Source of the DNA: Jeotgalibacillus salarius
GTDB taxonomy: Bacteria > Bacillota > Bacilli > Bacillales > Jeotgalibacillaceae
NCBI RefSeq assembly: GCF_004405125.1
Contig: NZ_SORX01000005.1
Coordinates: 186,001-250,000 of the forward strand
Reading direction: 5' to 3'
DNA: 64,000 nt
Notes under the pieces: generated by a model
What the model saw: the letters and a program-made list of their open reading frames with translations, nothing else
Told to the model about the DNA's origin: nothing
The model's database searches: none
Position numbers and translations under genes: made by a program
Shown: piece after piece, positions 9,194-19,751 of the stretch
Position numbering within the stretch: position 1 is the stretch's first letter
How the letters are laid out: every line of letters starts with the position of its first letter

Positions 9194-11464
9194 ATGATTA
9201 AGCGCAGCAGGATTGTCGCGTTCTTTCTATTAGTCATATTAATTGGCGGCACGATTGGACTGACTTCCAATACAATTTTGAATAATATTAAACTGGGGCT
9301 CGACCTGCAGGGTGGGTTTGAAGTTCTCTATCAGGTAAATCCTGCCGAAGAAGGACAGGAAATTACTGAAGATGTCGTAGCAGATACAGCTGAAGCACTT
9401 GATCGGCGTGTCAACGTTCTTGGTGTAAACGAACCAGTCATTCAGGTTGAAGATGGAAACAGAATCCGTGTTCAGCTTGCTGGTGTTGAAGATCAGAACC
9501 AGGCACGTGAAATTCTTTCAACGGAAGCAAACCTGACATTTCGTGACGTTAATGACGAGGTGAAAATGACCGGTGCTGATCTTGTTGAAGGCGGCGCGAC
9601 ACAGACATTTAACCCTGACACAAACGCACCAATCGTTCAGGTAGAACTGAAGGATGCAGATCAATTCGGACAAATCACTCAGGAAATTTTAGCAATGGCA
9701 CCTCAAAATCAGCTGGTCATCTGGCTTGATTATGAAGAGGGCGATTCGTACGAAGAAGAAAGAACGAAAGAAGATCCTAAATTTATTTCAGCACCGAATG
9801 TAAGTGAGGTACTGAATACTGATACAGTTACCATCACGGGAAACTTTACACTGGAAGAGGCTAATAATTTAGCGGACTTGTTAAGTGCAGGCTCATTACC
9901 AGTTGAGCTTGAGGAAGTATATTCTACTTCAGTAGGTGCTTCGTTCGGACTGCTTGCGATGGAACAGACTATATTAGCAGGCATTGTCGGCGTTTCGCTT
10001 ATTTTTCTATTTATGCTTGCCGTTTACCGTTTCCCAGGCTTTATCGGGATTGTTACGCTTTCAGTATATATTTATCTTATTCTGGTGATCTTTGACTGGA
10101 TGAATGGTGTGCTGACGCTGCCGGGTATTGCAGCCTTAATTCTTGGTGTTGGTATGGCGATTGACGCCAATATTATCACTTATGAGCGGATGAAAGAAGA
10201 ATTAAGAGTTGGCAGAACTGTTCGTGAAGCCTGGAAAAAAGGCAGCAGTTCATCATTGCTGACGATTGTAGATGCAAACGTGACAACAATGCTTGCCGGT
10301 ATCGTACTTTTCACATTTGGTACGAGTTCTGTAAAAGGTTTTGCAACGATGCTGCTGATCAGTATTGTGACAAGCTTCATTACGGCAGTGTTTGGAACCC
10401 GCTTGTTTATGAGTCTTTGGGTGAGAAGTAAATTCCTTGATCAGCGTAAAGGCTGGTTTGGGGTTAAAAAATCAGAGATTCTTGAGTATAAGGAAGACGA
10501 AGAACCCGATTCACTCGATCTGCCTACAAAGTTTGACCGCTTTGACTTCGTAACAGTAAGAAAGAAGTTCTTTATTCTATCTGCTGTATTACTTGTCGCC
10601 GGTCTGGCAGTTCTACTGGCATTCAGACTAAACCTGGGTATTGAATTTACTGAGGGTTCTAGGATGGAAGTTTTATCTGAGACACCGTTGACGAATGAAT
10701 CTTTTGCGGAGGATATTGAAGCAGCAGGTTACGAGGCTTCTAATGTTGTTATTTCAGGTAATAATCAGGAAATTGGTGTTGCCAGATTTTCAGAAGAACT
10801 GGATCAATCTGAAATTGCTGAATTGAGATCATTTTTCACTGAAGAATATGGATCAGATCCTAACATTTCTACCGTCAATCCGGTTATCGGAGAAGAGTTG
10901 GCAAGAAATGCGTTATTGGCAGTAGCAATCGCTTCAATCGGAATTATCTTATATGTAACACTTCGTTTTGAATGGCAAATGGCCGCCGCGTCAATTGTTG
11001 CGCTTGTCCATGATGCATTCTTTATCGTAGCCATCTTCAGTTTAACAAGACTTGAAGTGGACATTACATTCATTGCTGCAGTGTTAACGGTTATAGGTTA
11101 TTCAATTAATGATACCATCGTAACCTTTGACAGGCTCAGGGAAAATATGCGCAAGATGAAGCGTATTGAGACGAAAGAAGAGCTGGCTTCAATCGTGAAT
11201 AAATCACTGAGACAGACGCTTGGCCGTTCTGTGAATACAGTATTAACAGTCGTATTGGTAGTTGTTGCACTGATTATATTTGGTGCCACATCTATATTAA
11301 ACTTCTCGATCGCTTTATTGATCGGTTTAATTGCAGGTACGTATTCATCAGTGTTTATCGCTGCACAGCTCTGGTATGTCCTGAAGAAACGCCAGTTGAA
11401 AAAGAATGGTGTTCTGGTTACGTACAAAGAGAAAAAAGAATGGACTGACGAACCAGTCGTATAA
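9194..11464 (+). CDS. secDF: Fused protein translocase subunits SecD and SecF
   Basis: 756 residues: a natural SecD-SecF fusion as in B. subtilis. It uses the proton-motive force to help translocation and release of exported proteins. TM1 is at about 7-26, followed by the periplasmic-type SecD domain (LKLGLDLQGGFEVLYQV near the start) and a TM bundle with GVGMAIDANIITYERMKEE. The SecF half begins near 450 with its own TM, LNLGIEFTEGSRMEV, and GYSINDTIVTFDRLREN. The two Asp-bearing helices are the conserved proton-path segments. The ATG overlaps by one base the stop of a 19-codon upstream ORF. Confidence 0.97.
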   Translation: MIKRSRIVAFFLLVILIGGTIGLTSNTILNNIKLGLDLQGGFEVLYQVNPAEEGQEITEDVVADTAEALDRRVNVLGVNEPVIQVEDGNRIRVQLAGVEDQNQAREILSTEANLTFRDVNDEVKMTGADLVEGGATQTFNPDTNAPIVQVELKDADQFGQITQEILAMAPQNQLVIWLDYEEGDSYEEERTKEDPKFISAPNVSEVLNTDTVTITGNFTLEEANNLADLLSAGSLPVELEEVYSTSVGASFGLLAMEQTILAGIVGVSLIFLFMLAVYRFPGFIGIVTLSVYIYLILVIFDWMNGVLTLPGIAALILGVGMAIDANIITYERMKEELRVGRTVREAWKKGSSSSLLTIVDANVTTMLAGIVLFTFGTSSVKGFATMLLISIVTSFITAVFGTRLFMSLWVRSKFLDQRKGWFGVKKSEILEYKEDEEPDSLDLPTKFDRFDFVTVRKKFFILSAVLLVAGLAVLLAFRLNLGIEFTEGSRMEVLSETPLTNESFAEDIEAAGYEASNVVISGNNQEIGVARFSEELDQSEIAELRSFFTEEYGSDPNISTVNPVIGEELARNALLAVAIASIGIILYVTLRFEWQMAAASIVALVHDAFFIVAIFSLTRLEVDITFIAAVLTVIGYSINDTIVTFDRLRENMRKMKRIETKEELASIVNKSLRQTLGRSVNTVLTVVLVVVALIIFGATSILNFSIALLIGLIAGTYSSVFIAAQLWYVLKKRQLKKNGVLVTYKEKKEWTDEPVV

Positions 11465-11467
11465 TAC

Positions 11468-11693
11468 AAAGAGGATGGGACATAAGCTGTCTCATCCTCT
11501 TACTCGTTTCGCTGCGCTTCAGGCGGACGCTTTCCGCGCGGCCGGCGGTGAGCCTCCTCATCGCTTCGCGCCTGCGGGGTCTCACCTGTCCGTCTTCTCG
11601 CGCTGGAGTCACCGCCTTACGCTCCGCTACACTTAGATTTAATATAAATATTGTTTAACTAAACAAAAGAGTTTGTTTTGTCTCAGCCTCTTT
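11468..11693. repeat. Copy A of a dispersed GC-rich intergenic repeat, bounded by inverted ends
   Basis: This gap between secDF and lapA has no gene. Its centre (about 11501-11636), read on the minus strand, matches the copy at 42.5 kb: GCGTAAGGCGGTGACTCC, GACAGGTGAGAC, GGAAAGCGTCCGCCTGAAG. The outer ends AAAGAGGATGGGACA (11468-11482) and TGTCTCAGCCTCTTT (11679-11693) are imperfect inverted repeats. The left end is itself half of a 31-bp hairpin (11469-11500). Short ORFs here on both strands are by-products of the GC-rich core. Confidence 0.75.
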
Positions 11694-11840
11694 TTACATC
11701 TAAAATTCGTTAATGGTAAACAATATTGAATACATTTGACGAACCCAAAGGCTGTTTAGGAATAAAGTCTCTGCATAGAGGGTAAAAATTATTAAGTTCT
11801 TGTTGAATATTGATATAATAAGAAGAAAGGAGGTTATGAC

Positions 11841-12179
11841 ATGAAATTTCAGTGGACATTAATATTAGGTATTGTATTTGCACTTATTGTAGCCATTTTT
11901 GCAGTCATTAACGTAGATCCTGTCACAGTTAACTTCGGATTCTCAGAAGCTGATCTTCCTCTCATACTAGTCATTCTCGGATCAGTCCTAATGGGTGGGA
12001 TTATTATGGGTTCAGTCGGACTCTTCAGGCTGTTTATTGCTCAAAGAAAAGTGAAGCAGCTTGAAACGGAAAATAAGCAGTTGAATGAAAAGCTTACAGA
12101 AGCACAAAAATCGCAAAATGGAGAATTGCCAAGCCGCGAAGAGTATCGTAAAACTGCACCTGACTCAGCGGGAGAATGA
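11841..12179 (+). CDS. LapA-domain membrane protein (YrvD-like)
   Basis: 112 residues: two membrane helices (about 6-27 and 40-64) containing FAVINVDPVTVNFGF, the hallmark of the LapA (lipopolysaccharide assembly A, DUF1049) domain. A charged coiled-coil tail (about 68-98) follows. Gram-positive members have no LPS role and their function is unknown. AAAGGAGG precedes the ATG; a TATAAT (11814-11819) upstream lacks a good -35. It lies upstream of recJ as in B. subtilis. Confidence 0.8.
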   Translation: MKFQWTLILGIVFALIVAIFAVINVDPVTVNFGFSEADLPLILVILGSVLMGGIIMGSVGLFRLFIAQRKVKQLETENKQLNEKLTEAQKSQNGELPSREEYRKTAPDSAGE

Positions 12180-12197
12180 TTCACAAACATATCATTG

Positions 12198-12256
12198 CCT
12201 CTTCAGTTCATTGAATCATGACGATTGCTCATGTATAATGAAGACATCTGAAGAGG
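12198..12256 (+). promoter_or_regulatory. recJ promoter framed by a perfect 9-bp inverted repeat
   Basis: TTGAAT (12211-12216), 17-bp spacer, TATAAT (12234-12239) is a strong sigma-A promoter. CCTCTTCAG (12198-12206) and CTGAAGAGG (12248-12256) frame it; the right arm overlaps the recJ ribosome binding site. Confidence 0.7.
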
Positions 12257-12263
12257 TGAAATT

Positions 12264-14618
12264 ATGCTAACGTCTAAAACAAGATGGAATGTTAGGGAGA
12301 GCAGCACAGCTGAAACTGAAAAGCTTGCAGCTGATCTTAACATTCCGCTTTTTATTGCAAAATTACTGGTACAAAGAGGAATGACAACCTCTGAACTTGC
12401 AGCTGATTTTTTACATATTGATAAGAAGGAATTTCACGATCCATTTTTATTCAGCGATATGGAAAAAGCTGTAGAGCGAATTCAACTTGCCATTAAACAA
12501 AGTGAATCCATTTTAATTTATGGGGATTATGATGCTGATGGCGTAACAAGTACTTCAGTGATGCTGAGCGCGCTGCAAAAACTCGGTGCACAGCCTGACT
12601 TTTATATTCCAAATCGGTTTACCGAAGGATATGGGCCCAATGAAGAAGCTTTTCGCTATGCGGCAGAACAGGGTTACAAGCTTGTTATAACTGTTGACAA
12701 TGGAATATCGGGAGTTCAGGAGGCCAGAGTATTAAAAGAGCTTGGTGTAGATCTCATCATCACGGATCATCATGAAGCCGGACCTGAAATACCTGAAGCA
12801 TATGCAATTATTCATCCGAATCTCGAAAATGGTTCCTATCCATTCAAAGAACTTGCCGGTGTCGGGGTTGCATTTAAACTGGCTCACGCATTATTAGGTG
12901 AACCACCAGTTGAACTGATGGATCTTGCAGCAATTGGAACAATCGCTGACCTTGTACCATTAACGGGTGAAAACCGTTTATTAGTGAAGAAAGGGCTTAA
13001 ACAGCTAAGAACTTCTGAACGCAAAGGACTTCACGCTTTACTGAAAAAATCAAGCGCTTCTATACATGAAGCTGATGAAGAAACAGTAGGGTTTGCAATC
13101 GGGCCGCGCTTGAATGCGGTTGGAAGACTTTCTGATGCCGATCCGGCCGTCGAGTTATTGATGACTGATGATCCGGCAACTGCTGAGGCACTTGCCAGTG
13201 AAATAGATGCAATGAATAAAGAACGGCAGTCGATTGTGGCGGAAATTTCCAAGGAAGCAATGGAAATGGCAGAATCACAATTTAATAACGATCGCGTTCT
13301 TATACTAACCAAAGAAGGATGGAATCCGGGGGTAGTTGGTATTGTCGCATCCAAGCTGGTAGAAAAATTTTACCGGCCGGTTATTATTCTGTGTGAAGAT
13401 CATGGAAAGGGAACGGCAAAAGGATCAGCAAGAAGTATAGAAGGATTCAATATGTTTAAAGAGCTTTCTGAAAATCGTTCTATCCTGCCGCACTTTGGCG
13501 GACATCCGATGGCTGCGGGAATGACACTAAATTTACAGGATATAGATAAGCTGCGTATCAACCTGAACACTCAGGCTGAAAAAATGAGTGACGAAGATTT
13601 TATACCAGTCACAAACATTGATGTGAAGGCATCAGTTCAGGAAATTGATCTTGAATCAATTCAGCAACTGCAAATGCTTGCTCCTTTTGGAATGAAAAAC
13701 CCTAAGCCAAAAGTGCTGATTGAACAGACTGATATCGCTTCTATCAGGAAAATCGGAGCTGGTCAGAACCACCTGAAGCTTTCGGTCAGACATGAAGACC
13801 AAGCACTTGATGCAATTGCATTTGGTATGGGAGAAGTTGCAGACCAGATTTCCCCGATTGCAAAGCTTGATTTAATCGGAGAGCTTTCTATCAATGAGTG
13901 GAATAATATGAAAAAGCCGCAGCTGTTTGTCAGTGACTTACGGATAAATGAATGGCAGTTATTCGATATAAGAGGCATTTCTCAGGCTGCAAGGTGGGCA
14001 CCAACAATTCCTGATGATTCAATTGTGGTGGCGTTTAACCCAGCAACCGTTGAAAGGTTTAATCCTGTCCTGACTGATCACCATATTATGCTCATACAGA
14101 CTCTTGAATCTGCTGCGAAATTAAATACTGATGATAAAACAGTTGTATTTCTCGATCTTCCTGAAGACTCGAACCTGCTCGAAGGTGTTTTACAGAGTTG
14201 TAAACCTTCCAGAATTTATGCGCATTTTTATCTGGAAGACCCGCAATTCTTCAGTTCTGTTCCAAAAAGAGAAGACTTTGCATGGTTTTTTGCTTTTTTA
14301 AAGAAAAGAAAAACATTCCATTTAAACCAGCATGGGAAAGCACTTGGTTCTCATAAAGGTTGGTCTATGGACACAATTAATTTTATGACAAAGGTGTTTT
14401 TTGAACTGGATTTTGTTACAATAAACGATGGATTCATTACGCTGAATGACCACATAGACAAGCGTGAGCTGACAGAATCCCCTGCTTATCAGGCAAAATC
14501 TAAGCTGGCTAATTTAGAGCAGGAATTGTTATATTCATCATTTCAGGATTTTAAAAAATGGTTTGAAGAGCGCTCTGGGTGGATGGAGCAACTTGAGGAG
14601 GAAAAGTTATGGATTTAA
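12264..14618 (+). CDS. recJ: Single-stranded-DNA-specific 5'-3' exonuclease RecJ
   Basis: 784 residues. DHH-family nuclease used in recombination and repair. The DHH domain shows [10 protein letters not shown] (87-96), VTVDNGISG and TDHHEAG (DHH 170-172); the DHHA1 domain shows GGHPMAAGM. An OB domain and the long C-terminal extension of Firmicutes RecJ (about 560-784) follow, explaining the length over E. coli RecJ. The 3' end overlaps apt by 10 bp, and the apt ribosome binding site lies within recJ, so they form one operon. Confidence 0.95.
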   Translation: MLTSKTRWNVRESSTAETEKLAADLNIPLFIAKLLVQRGMTTSELAADFLHIDKKEFHDPFLFSDMEKAVERIQLAIKQSESILIYGDYDADGVTSTSVMLSALQKLGAQPDFYIPNRFTEGYGPNEEAFRYAAEQGYKLVITVDNGISGVQEARVLKELGVDLIITDHHEAGPEIPEAYAIIHPNLENGSYPFKELAGVGVAFKLAHALLGEPPVELMDLAAIGTIADLVPLTGENRLLVKKGLKQLRTSERKGLHALLKKSSASIHEADEETVGFAIGPRLNAVGRLSDADPAVELLMTDDPATAEALASEIDAMNKERQSIVAEISKEAMEMAESQFNNDRVLILTKEGWNPGVVGIVASKLVEKFYRPVIILCEDHGKGTAKGSARSIEGFNMFKELSENRSILPHFGGHPMAAGMTLNLQDIDKLRINLNTQAEKMSDEDFIPVTNIDVKASVQEIDLESIQQLQMLAPFGMKNPKPKVLIEQTDIASIRKIGAGQNHLKLSVRHEDQALDAIAFGMGEVADQISPIAKLDLIGELSINEWNNMKKPQLFVSDLRINEWQLFDIRGISQAARWAPTIPDDSIVVAFNPATVERFNPVLTDHHIMLIQTLESAAKLNTDDKTVVFLDLPEDSNLLEGVLQSCKPSRIYAHFYLEDPQFFSSVPKREDFAWFFAFLKKRKTFHLNQHGKALGSHKGWSMDTINFMTKVFFELDFVTINDGFITLNDHIDKRELTESPAYQAKSKLANLEQELLYSSFQDFKKWFEERSGWMEQLEEEKLWI

Positions 14619-15121
14619 AGCAATACGTGACAATAGTGGAAGACTGGCCGAAAAAAGGCGTGCGTTTTAAAGATATTACTACTTTAATGGACAATGGTGA
14701 TGCATACCGTTATGCAACTGATCAAATTGTCGAGTATGCAAAAGAAATGAACATTGATCTTGTTGTAGGTCCTGAAGCGCGCGGGTTCATTATCGGTTGT
14801 CCGGTTGCTTATGTTCTGGGAGTAGGCTTTGCTCCAGTAAGAAAAGAAGGTAAACTGCCTAGAGAAACAGTAAAAGTTGACTATGGCTTAGAATATGGAA
14901 AAGATGTTCTGACAATTCATAAAGATGCAATCAGACCTGGACAGCGTGTTCTGATCACTGACGATCTTCTAGCTACTGGTGGTACGATTGAAGCAACAAT
15001 TAAGCTGGTTGAAGAACTTGGCGGTGTTGTTGCAGGTTGTGCATTCCTGATTGAATTAACTTATCTGAATGGCCGTGAAAAATTGAACGGTTACGACATG
15101 CTTCGCTTAATGGAATATTAA
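14609..15121 (+). CDS. apt: Adenine phosphoribosyltransferase
   Basis: 170 residues, the usual size. Converts adenine and PRPP to AMP (salvage). The PRPP-binding motif is [29 protein letters not shown] and the flexible-loop segment [15 protein letters not shown] are typical. The start lies inside the recJ end, preceded by TTGAGGAGG. A terminator follows directly, before rel. The recJ-apt-rel order is conserved across Bacilli. Confidence 0.96.
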   Translation: MDLKQYVTIVEDWPKKGVRFKDITTLMDNGDAYRYATDQIVEYAKEMNIDLVVGPEARGFIIGCPVAYVLGVGFAPVRKEGKLPRETVKVDYGLEYGKDVLTIHKDAIRPGQRVLITDDLLATGGTIEATIKLVEELGGVVAGCAFLIELTYLNGREKLNGYDMLRLMEY

Positions 15122-15133
15122 TGAACAATTGTT

Positions 15134-15162
15134 AAAAGAGTCCTTCTTCAGGGACTCTTTTT
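15134..15162 (+). terminator. Intrinsic terminator after apt
   Basis: AAAAGAGTCC pairs with GGACTCTTTT around an 8-nt loop, followed by T residues. Confidence 0.85.
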
Positions 15163-15278
15163 AATATATTTCCGCTTTATTTAATGAAATGTCTGTAATG
15201 GCTTTACATAAATTGATTTTTTATTAATAATAGAAACAATACTCAAAACTACTAAACATGATAAAGGTGATAAATTGT

Positions 15279-17471
15279 ATGGCAAATGATCGGGTGCTTA
15301 CCGTTGAAGAAGTGTTCGAGATTACCTCTAGTTATATGAATGAAAGTCAGGTAGAGTTCGTTCAAAAAGCATATCTACTGGCTGAAGAAGCACACAAAGA
15401 GCAGTTCAGAAAATCAGGTGAGCCTTATATCATCCACCCTGTTCAAGTTGCAGGTATTCTTGCTGAACTTCAAATGGATCCATCCACAGTCGCGGCAGGA
15501 TTTCTTCATGATGTAATTGAAGATACTATTTTTACGTATGTGGATCTGGCTGAAAAGTTTAACGAAGAAGTTGCCATGCTGGTTGACGGCGTAACTAAAC
15601 TGGGTAAAATTAAATATAAATCGAAAGAAGAACAACAGGCGGAAAACCATCGTAAAATGTTTATCGCGATGGCACAGGATATCAGAGTGATTTTAATTAA
15701 ACTCGCTGACCGTCTTCATAATATGCGGACATTAAAGCATATGCCCGTGGAAAAACAGATACGTATTTCCAATGAAACGCTTGAAATATTTGCACCGCTA
15801 GCACACAGGCTAGGGATATCCACAATTAAGTGGGAGCTGGAGGATACATCTCTCAGATACCTGAACCCTCAGCAGTATTACCGTATCGTTAATCTGATGA
15901 AGAAGAAACGCAATGAGCGTGAAGAATATGTAGAGGAAGTCATCACTGAAATCAAACAACAGGTGAAAGATGTTGGGATAGACGTTGATATTCTTGGCAG
16001 ACCAAAGCATATTTATTCTATTTATAAAAAGATGGCGGTTCAGAATAAACAGTTCAATGAAATCTATGATCTTCTTGCTGTGCGTGTAGTCGTTGACAGT
16101 ATAAAAGACTGTTATGCAGTCCTGGGTATCATTCATACCTGCTGGAAGCCGATGCCGGGACGATTCAAAGATTACATTGCAATGCCGAAGCCAAATATGT
16201 ACCAGTCTCTTCATACAACGGTTATTGGTCCAAAAGGTGATCCGCTTGAAGTGCAGATCAGAACAGCTGATATGCACCGGATTGCTGAATATGGTGTTGC
16301 TGCACACTGGGCATATAAAGAAGGTACGGTAGTAAATGAAGATAGTAAACAGACGATCGAGAAAAAATTAACATGGTTCAGAGAGATCCTTGAATTTCAG
16401 CAGGATTCATCAGACGCTGAAGAATTCATGGATGCTTTAAAATTCGATTTATTTTCAGATATGGTATATGTATTCACACCTAAAGGCGACGTAATGGAAC
16501 TGCCATCGGGTTCAGTTCCAATCGATTTTGCCTATCGTGTTCACTCGGAAATTGGGAACAAAACAATAGGTGCCAAGATTAATGGTAAAATGGTTCCTCT
16601 TGACTCAGCTCTGCAAACGGGTGATATTATCGAAATTATGACGTCTAAGCATTCATATGGTCCGAGTCAGGACTGGCTAAAACTGGCACAGACGTCACAG
16701 GCAAAAAATAAAATTAAAGCATTTTTCAAAAAACAGAGACGTGATGAAAATGTTGAAAAAGGCCGCGATTCAGTAGATCGTGAAATTCGTGCGCTCGATT
16801 TCTCACCAAAAGAAGTGCTGACGGAAGAAAATATGAAACGTGTGTATGAAAAATATAATTTTGCGAGTGAAGAAGACCTTTATGCAGCTGTCGGCTACGG
16901 AGGCATTACCGGTGCTCAGATTGCAAACCGTTTAACTGATCGCCTGCGCAAATTACGTGATGAAGAAGATACACTTGAAAAAGCCATGGCAGATATAAAA
17001 CCGCCGTCCACCAAAAAGAAAAAGGATGCAGGCGTTACTGTTAAGGGGATAGATAACCTGCTGGTCAGACTATCAAAGTGCTGCAGTCCTGTGCCTGGAG
17101 ATGAAATCATCGGTTTTATTACGAGAGGCCGTGGCGTATCTGTTCATAGAAGCGACTGCCCTAATATTCAGGGTGACTCTGAGGCAAGACTGATCCCGGT
17201 AGAATGGGAAGGGACCACTGAAAATAGAAAAGAATACAATGTTGACATTGAAATTTCGGGCTATGACAGGAGAGGTCTGCTGAACGAAGTCCTGCAGGCT
17301 GTGAATGAAACGAAGACAAATATTTCAGCGGTAAGCGGTAGAAGTGACCGTAATAAAATGGCTACGATCAGTATGTCGATCATGATTCAGAATGTGACAC
17401 ACTTGCAGAGAGTAGTTGACCGGATCAAACAAATACCGGATATTTACGCTGTTCAAAGAATCGTAAATTAG
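15279..17471 (+). CDS. relA: Bifunctional (p)ppGpp synthetase/hydrolase Rel
   Basis: 730 residues. Makes and degrades (p)ppGpp in the stringent response at the ribosome. The HD hydrolase domain is intact ([43 protein letters not shown]). The synthetase has [12 protein letters not shown] and [24 protein letters not shown] domain ([14 protein letters not shown]), the conserved Cys region [11 protein letters not shown] and a C-terminal ACT domain (about 660-730) follow. Both active sites appear functional. ATG 15279 is preferred to 15258 because AAAGGTGAT is spaced for it and [12 protein letters not shown] matches relatives. Confidence 0.97.
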   Translation: MANDRVLTVEEVFEITSSYMNESQVEFVQKAYLLAEEAHKEQFRKSGEPYIIHPVQVAGILAELQMDPSTVAAGFLHDVIEDTIFTYVDLAEKFNEEVAMLVDGVTKLGKIKYKSKEEQQAENHRKMFIAMAQDIRVILIKLADRLHNMRTLKHMPVEKQIRISNETLEIFAPLAHRLGISTIKWELEDTSLRYLNPQQYYRIVNLMKKKRNEREEYVEEVITEIKQQVKDVGIDVDILGRPKHIYSIYKKMAVQNKQFNEIYDLLAVRVVVDSIKDCYAVLGIIHTCWKPMPGRFKDYIAMPKPNMYQSLHTTVIGPKGDPLEVQIRTADMHRIAEYGVAAHWAYKEGTVVNEDSKQTIEKKLTWFREILEFQQDSSDAEEFMDALKFDLFSDMVYVFTPKGDVMELPSGSVPIDFAYRVHSEIGNKTIGAKINGKMVPLDSALQTGDIIEIMTSKHSYGPSQDWLKLAQTSQAKNKIKAFFKKQRRDENVEKGRDSVDREIRALDFSPKEVLTEENMKRVYEKYNFASEEDLYAAVGYGGITGAQIANRLTDRLRKLRDEEDTLEKAMADIKPPSTKKKKDAGVTVKGIDNLLVRLSKCCSPVPGDEIIGFITRGRGVSVHRSDCPNIQGDSEARLIPVEWEGTTENRKEYNVDIEISGYDRRGLLNEVLQAVNETKTNISAVSGRSDRNKMATISMSIMIQNVTHLQRVVDRIKQIPDIYAVQRIVN

Positions 17472-17489
17472 TTTGGGAGGCACATGATT

Positions 17490-17927
17490 TTGAAAGTTGT
17501 CGTTCAGCGAAGTAAAGAAGCAAAAGTGACAGTAGAAGGTCAGGTTGAAGGTAAAATTGATTCAGGATTAGTCCTTTTAGTTGGCATCAGTCAGGAAGAT
17601 ACAGAATCTGACTGCCGTTATGCTGCAGACAAAATTGCAAACCTCCGTATATTTGAAGATGAGGAAGGTAAAATGAACAATTCCGTACTGGAACAGGGTG
17701 GAGAAATCCTGTCTATTTCACAATTCACTCTCTATGGTGATACGAAAAAGGGGAGACGACCTAATTTTATGAATGCTGCCAAACCTGACCATGCTGAGCC
17801 TTTGTATAAAAGATTTAATGATTTATTAATAGAAAAAGGGATTAAGGTGGAAACAGGAGTTTTCGGTGCAATGATGGACGTATCACTCGTCAATGATGGA
17901 CCTGTCACTCTAATCGTTGAAAGTTAA
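17490..17927 (+). CDS. dtd: D-aminoacyl-tRNA deacylase
   Basis: 145 residues. Hydrolyses D-aminoacyl-tRNAs such as D-Tyr-tRNA. The two active-site motifs are present: [15 protein letters not shown] and, at the C-terminus, NDGPVTL. I start it at TTG 17490: GGGAGG (17475-17480) is 9 bp away and the N-terminus [11 protein letters not shown] then aligns with the family. ATG 17484, two codons upstream, is only 3 bp from the site. It follows rel by 18 bp and is ended by a very strong terminator. Confidence 0.93.
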   Translation: MKVVVQRSKEAKVTVEGQVEGKIDSGLVLLVGISQEDTESDCRYAADKIANLRIFEDEEGKMNNSVLEQGGEILSISQFTLYGDTKKGRRPNFMNAAKPDHAEPLYKRFNDLLIEKGIKVETGVFGAMMDVSLVNDGPVTLIVES

Positions 17928-17964
17928 AAAAGCGCTTCTCCGAAAAAATCGGAGAAGCGCTTTT
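17928..17964 (+). terminator. Strong intrinsic terminator after dtd
   Basis: A perfect 16-bp stem from AAAAGCGCTTCTCCGA, a 5-nt A loop, and the complementary arm ending in TTTT. Confidence 0.9.
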
Positions 17965-17980
17965 AATAATTTGAAGCTCT

Positions 17981-18076
17981 TTTTTTGCGCAGCTGGTGGC
18001 TGAAGCTTTAAGGGAGTGAAACCTGCATCAGACTGCGGAAAGTACCAGGTTGATGAGGAAACCAACAGCCAACCTA
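17981..18076 (+). repeat. Copy C of the dispersed intergenic repeat, internally deleted
   Basis: CAGCTGGTGGCTGAAGC at the left and ACTGCGGAAAG, then GAGGAAACCAACAGCC, at the right resemble the two ends of the copy at 42.5 kb. The GACAGGTGAGAC centre is missing. It lies between the dtd terminator and the 3' end of the convergent amidase. Confidence 0.5.
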
Positions 18077-18087
18077 AATAGAGCCAT

Positions 18088-19632
18088 TTAATTAGAAAAG
18101 TAATCAGTCAGACCATTATAAATCCCTTTAGCAGCGATTTCTCTGAAACGGTCATTCGTTACCGACGCTTCTTCTGAAGGGTTACTAATAAAACCGAGTT
18201 CTAAAAGTACAGATGGAGCTACATTATCTCTTAAAACCAGGAAGTTACCGTGATGCACGCCGCGGTTTTTTATTGTCATACTGTCAGACAGACCTTCGTG
18301 AACGGAGTCAGCGAGAAGTTCATCAGGCCCCCCATAGTAATAAGTAGTGAATCCTTTCACACTCCGATCATGAATTGCATCATAATGAATAGACACAAAA
18401 GCGTCTGCATGATGATCTTTTGAAGCAGCAACACGGCTGTAAAGATCAATATAACGGTCATCTTCCCGCGTCATTATGACATTTGCACCAGTACTTGATA
18501 GCATATGGTAGAGTGCTTCAGCGGTTCTGATCGTTAATGATTTTTCTAAGGTTCCTGCAGCCCCGATAGCTCCGCCGTCACGACCGCCGTGACCTGCATC
18601 TATGACGATTGTAGCGTCAGAAATTGATTTTACCGGTTCATCACTTTCTTCCTCAGTTTGCACTGCTACTTCCTGATCAGTCGAAATAATCCAATTAGCA
18701 ATATATCCGCTGCCACCGCCAGGTATAGTAATTTCAAACCAATCTCCATTTTGACTTACAATTGAGAAAGACTCTCCGGCATTGGCTTTGTATAAAACCG
18801 GAGCGTCTGTAGAAGCCTCAGTTCGTATATTCGAACCATTATATAAAATAGTCACTTTTTCACTTTCAGCAATCTCCATATTGCTTTCTGCGTGAATGCC
18901 GCGCTCAGTAAACCAGGCTGCAATCCAACCATTTTGACCGGACTCATACTCGATTCTGAGCCATTCACCTGACTGCTCTTCTACTGTAAAAGAGTCATAT
19001 AAATTAACCGTTCCAACAACTTCAGCATTTCGATCCGGTTCGTCGCGTACCTGAAGTCCATCAACAGTGATATGAATGTCATCCGTGCTTGTTTCTTCGG
19101 GTGTTGCCTGAATCAATTCAGCATGGTATTCAACATAATCTGAGCTGATCCATCCGCTTAATGAGCCTGTGCTTATGTATAACCATCCGTATTTTTCGTC
19201 ACTGACTGTTACCTGATCGCCTGTGTTCAGTGTGCCAATCACGCTTCCATCAGTAGAAAAATCAACTCTGACATTTAATCTGTCTACCAGAATCGTACCA
19301 TTGCTATCTTCAACATTCGTTTCAGACGGCTGAACATCCTGTTGTTCTTCTGGAATGTCGTTGTCTGTACTTAATAGCCAATCGGCAATCCATCCTGTTC
19401 CATCATCAAGTGAAACTTCAACCCAACCGTTACTTCGCTGCAGCTCTGTGTAAGTATCGCCATCATTTCCTGAAGCAACTGCGGGATAGGAAAGCCCGGG
19501 ACCTTCCCGAATCAGGATATTATCATGTGCAGATTCAACCACATTACCTTCAGCCGATACATTGACAATCGGAAAAAAAGAAATGAATAAAATAAAAGTA
19601 ATCAGTCCAGACAGCAGTTTCAATCCTATCAC
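18088..19632 (-). CDS. Secreted N-acetylmuramoyl-L-alanine amidase with four SH3b domains (YrvJ-like)
   Basis: 514 residues. Signal peptide about 1-27. Four bacterial SH3 domains at about 29-88, 112-168, 186-245 and 258-318, each with an R-x-GPG or LNVR-like entry and a GWI exit, are likely wall-binding. An Amidase_3 zinc domain occupies 340-514: zinc ligands H348 (DAGHGG), E363 and H416 (SIHYD), with catalytic E478 (LLELGFISN). It cleaves the amide linking stem peptide to MurNAc. Architecture and length match B. subtilis YrvJ, which also lies between dtd and hisS. It is transcribed against dtd. Confidence 0.93.
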   Translation of the reverse strand: MIGLKLLSGLITFILFISFFPIVNVSAEGNVVESAHDNILIREGPGLSYPAVASGNDGDTYTELQRSNGWVEVSLDDGTGWIADWLLSTDNDIPEEQQDVQPSETNVEDSNGTILVDRLNVRVDFSTDGSVIGTLNTGDQVTVSDEKYGWLYISTGSLSGWISSDYVEYHAELIQATPEETSTDDIHITVDGLQVRDEPDRNAEVVGTVNLYDSFTVEEQSGEWLRIEYESGQNGWIAAWFTERGIHAESNMEIAESEKVTILYNGSNIRTEASTDAPVLYKANAGESFSIVSQNGDWFEITIPGGGSGYIANWIISTDQEVAVQTEEESDEPVKSISDATIVIDAGHGGRDGGAIGAAGTLEKSLTIRTAEALYHMLSSTGANVIMTREDDRYIDLYSRVAASKDHHADAFVSIHYDAIHDRSVKGFTTYYYGGPDELLADSVHEGLSDSMTIKNRGVHHGNFLVLRDNVAPSVLLELGFISNPSEEASVTNDRFREIAAKGIYNGLTDYFSN

Positions 19633-19716
19633 CTCAAATTCGTCATGTCTTAATCATATAGAAAACTGAATCTATCGTCATTAGAATTTTTAAAATTAAA
19701 TACTATGTTTAACCCC

Positions 19717-19745
19717 TTGACAACACAGCTTTTGGTGATTATGAT
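19717..19745 (+). promoter_or_regulatory. Sigma-A promoter of the hisS-aspS T-box operon
   Basis: TTGACA (19717-19722), 17-bp spacer, TATGAT (19740-19745), just upstream of the T-box leader. Confidence 0.8.
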
Positions 19746-19751
19746 TGATTA

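Noticed and set aside
11406-11636. 76-codon plus-strand and 64-codon minus-strand ORFs after secDF
   Set aside because: They read through the GC-rich repeat copy A; Arg/Pro-rich composition and lack of ribosome sites show they are by-products.
15810-16307. 165-codon minus-strand ORF opposite rel
   Set aside because: Shadow of the rel synthetase region, which is highly conserved on the plus strand.
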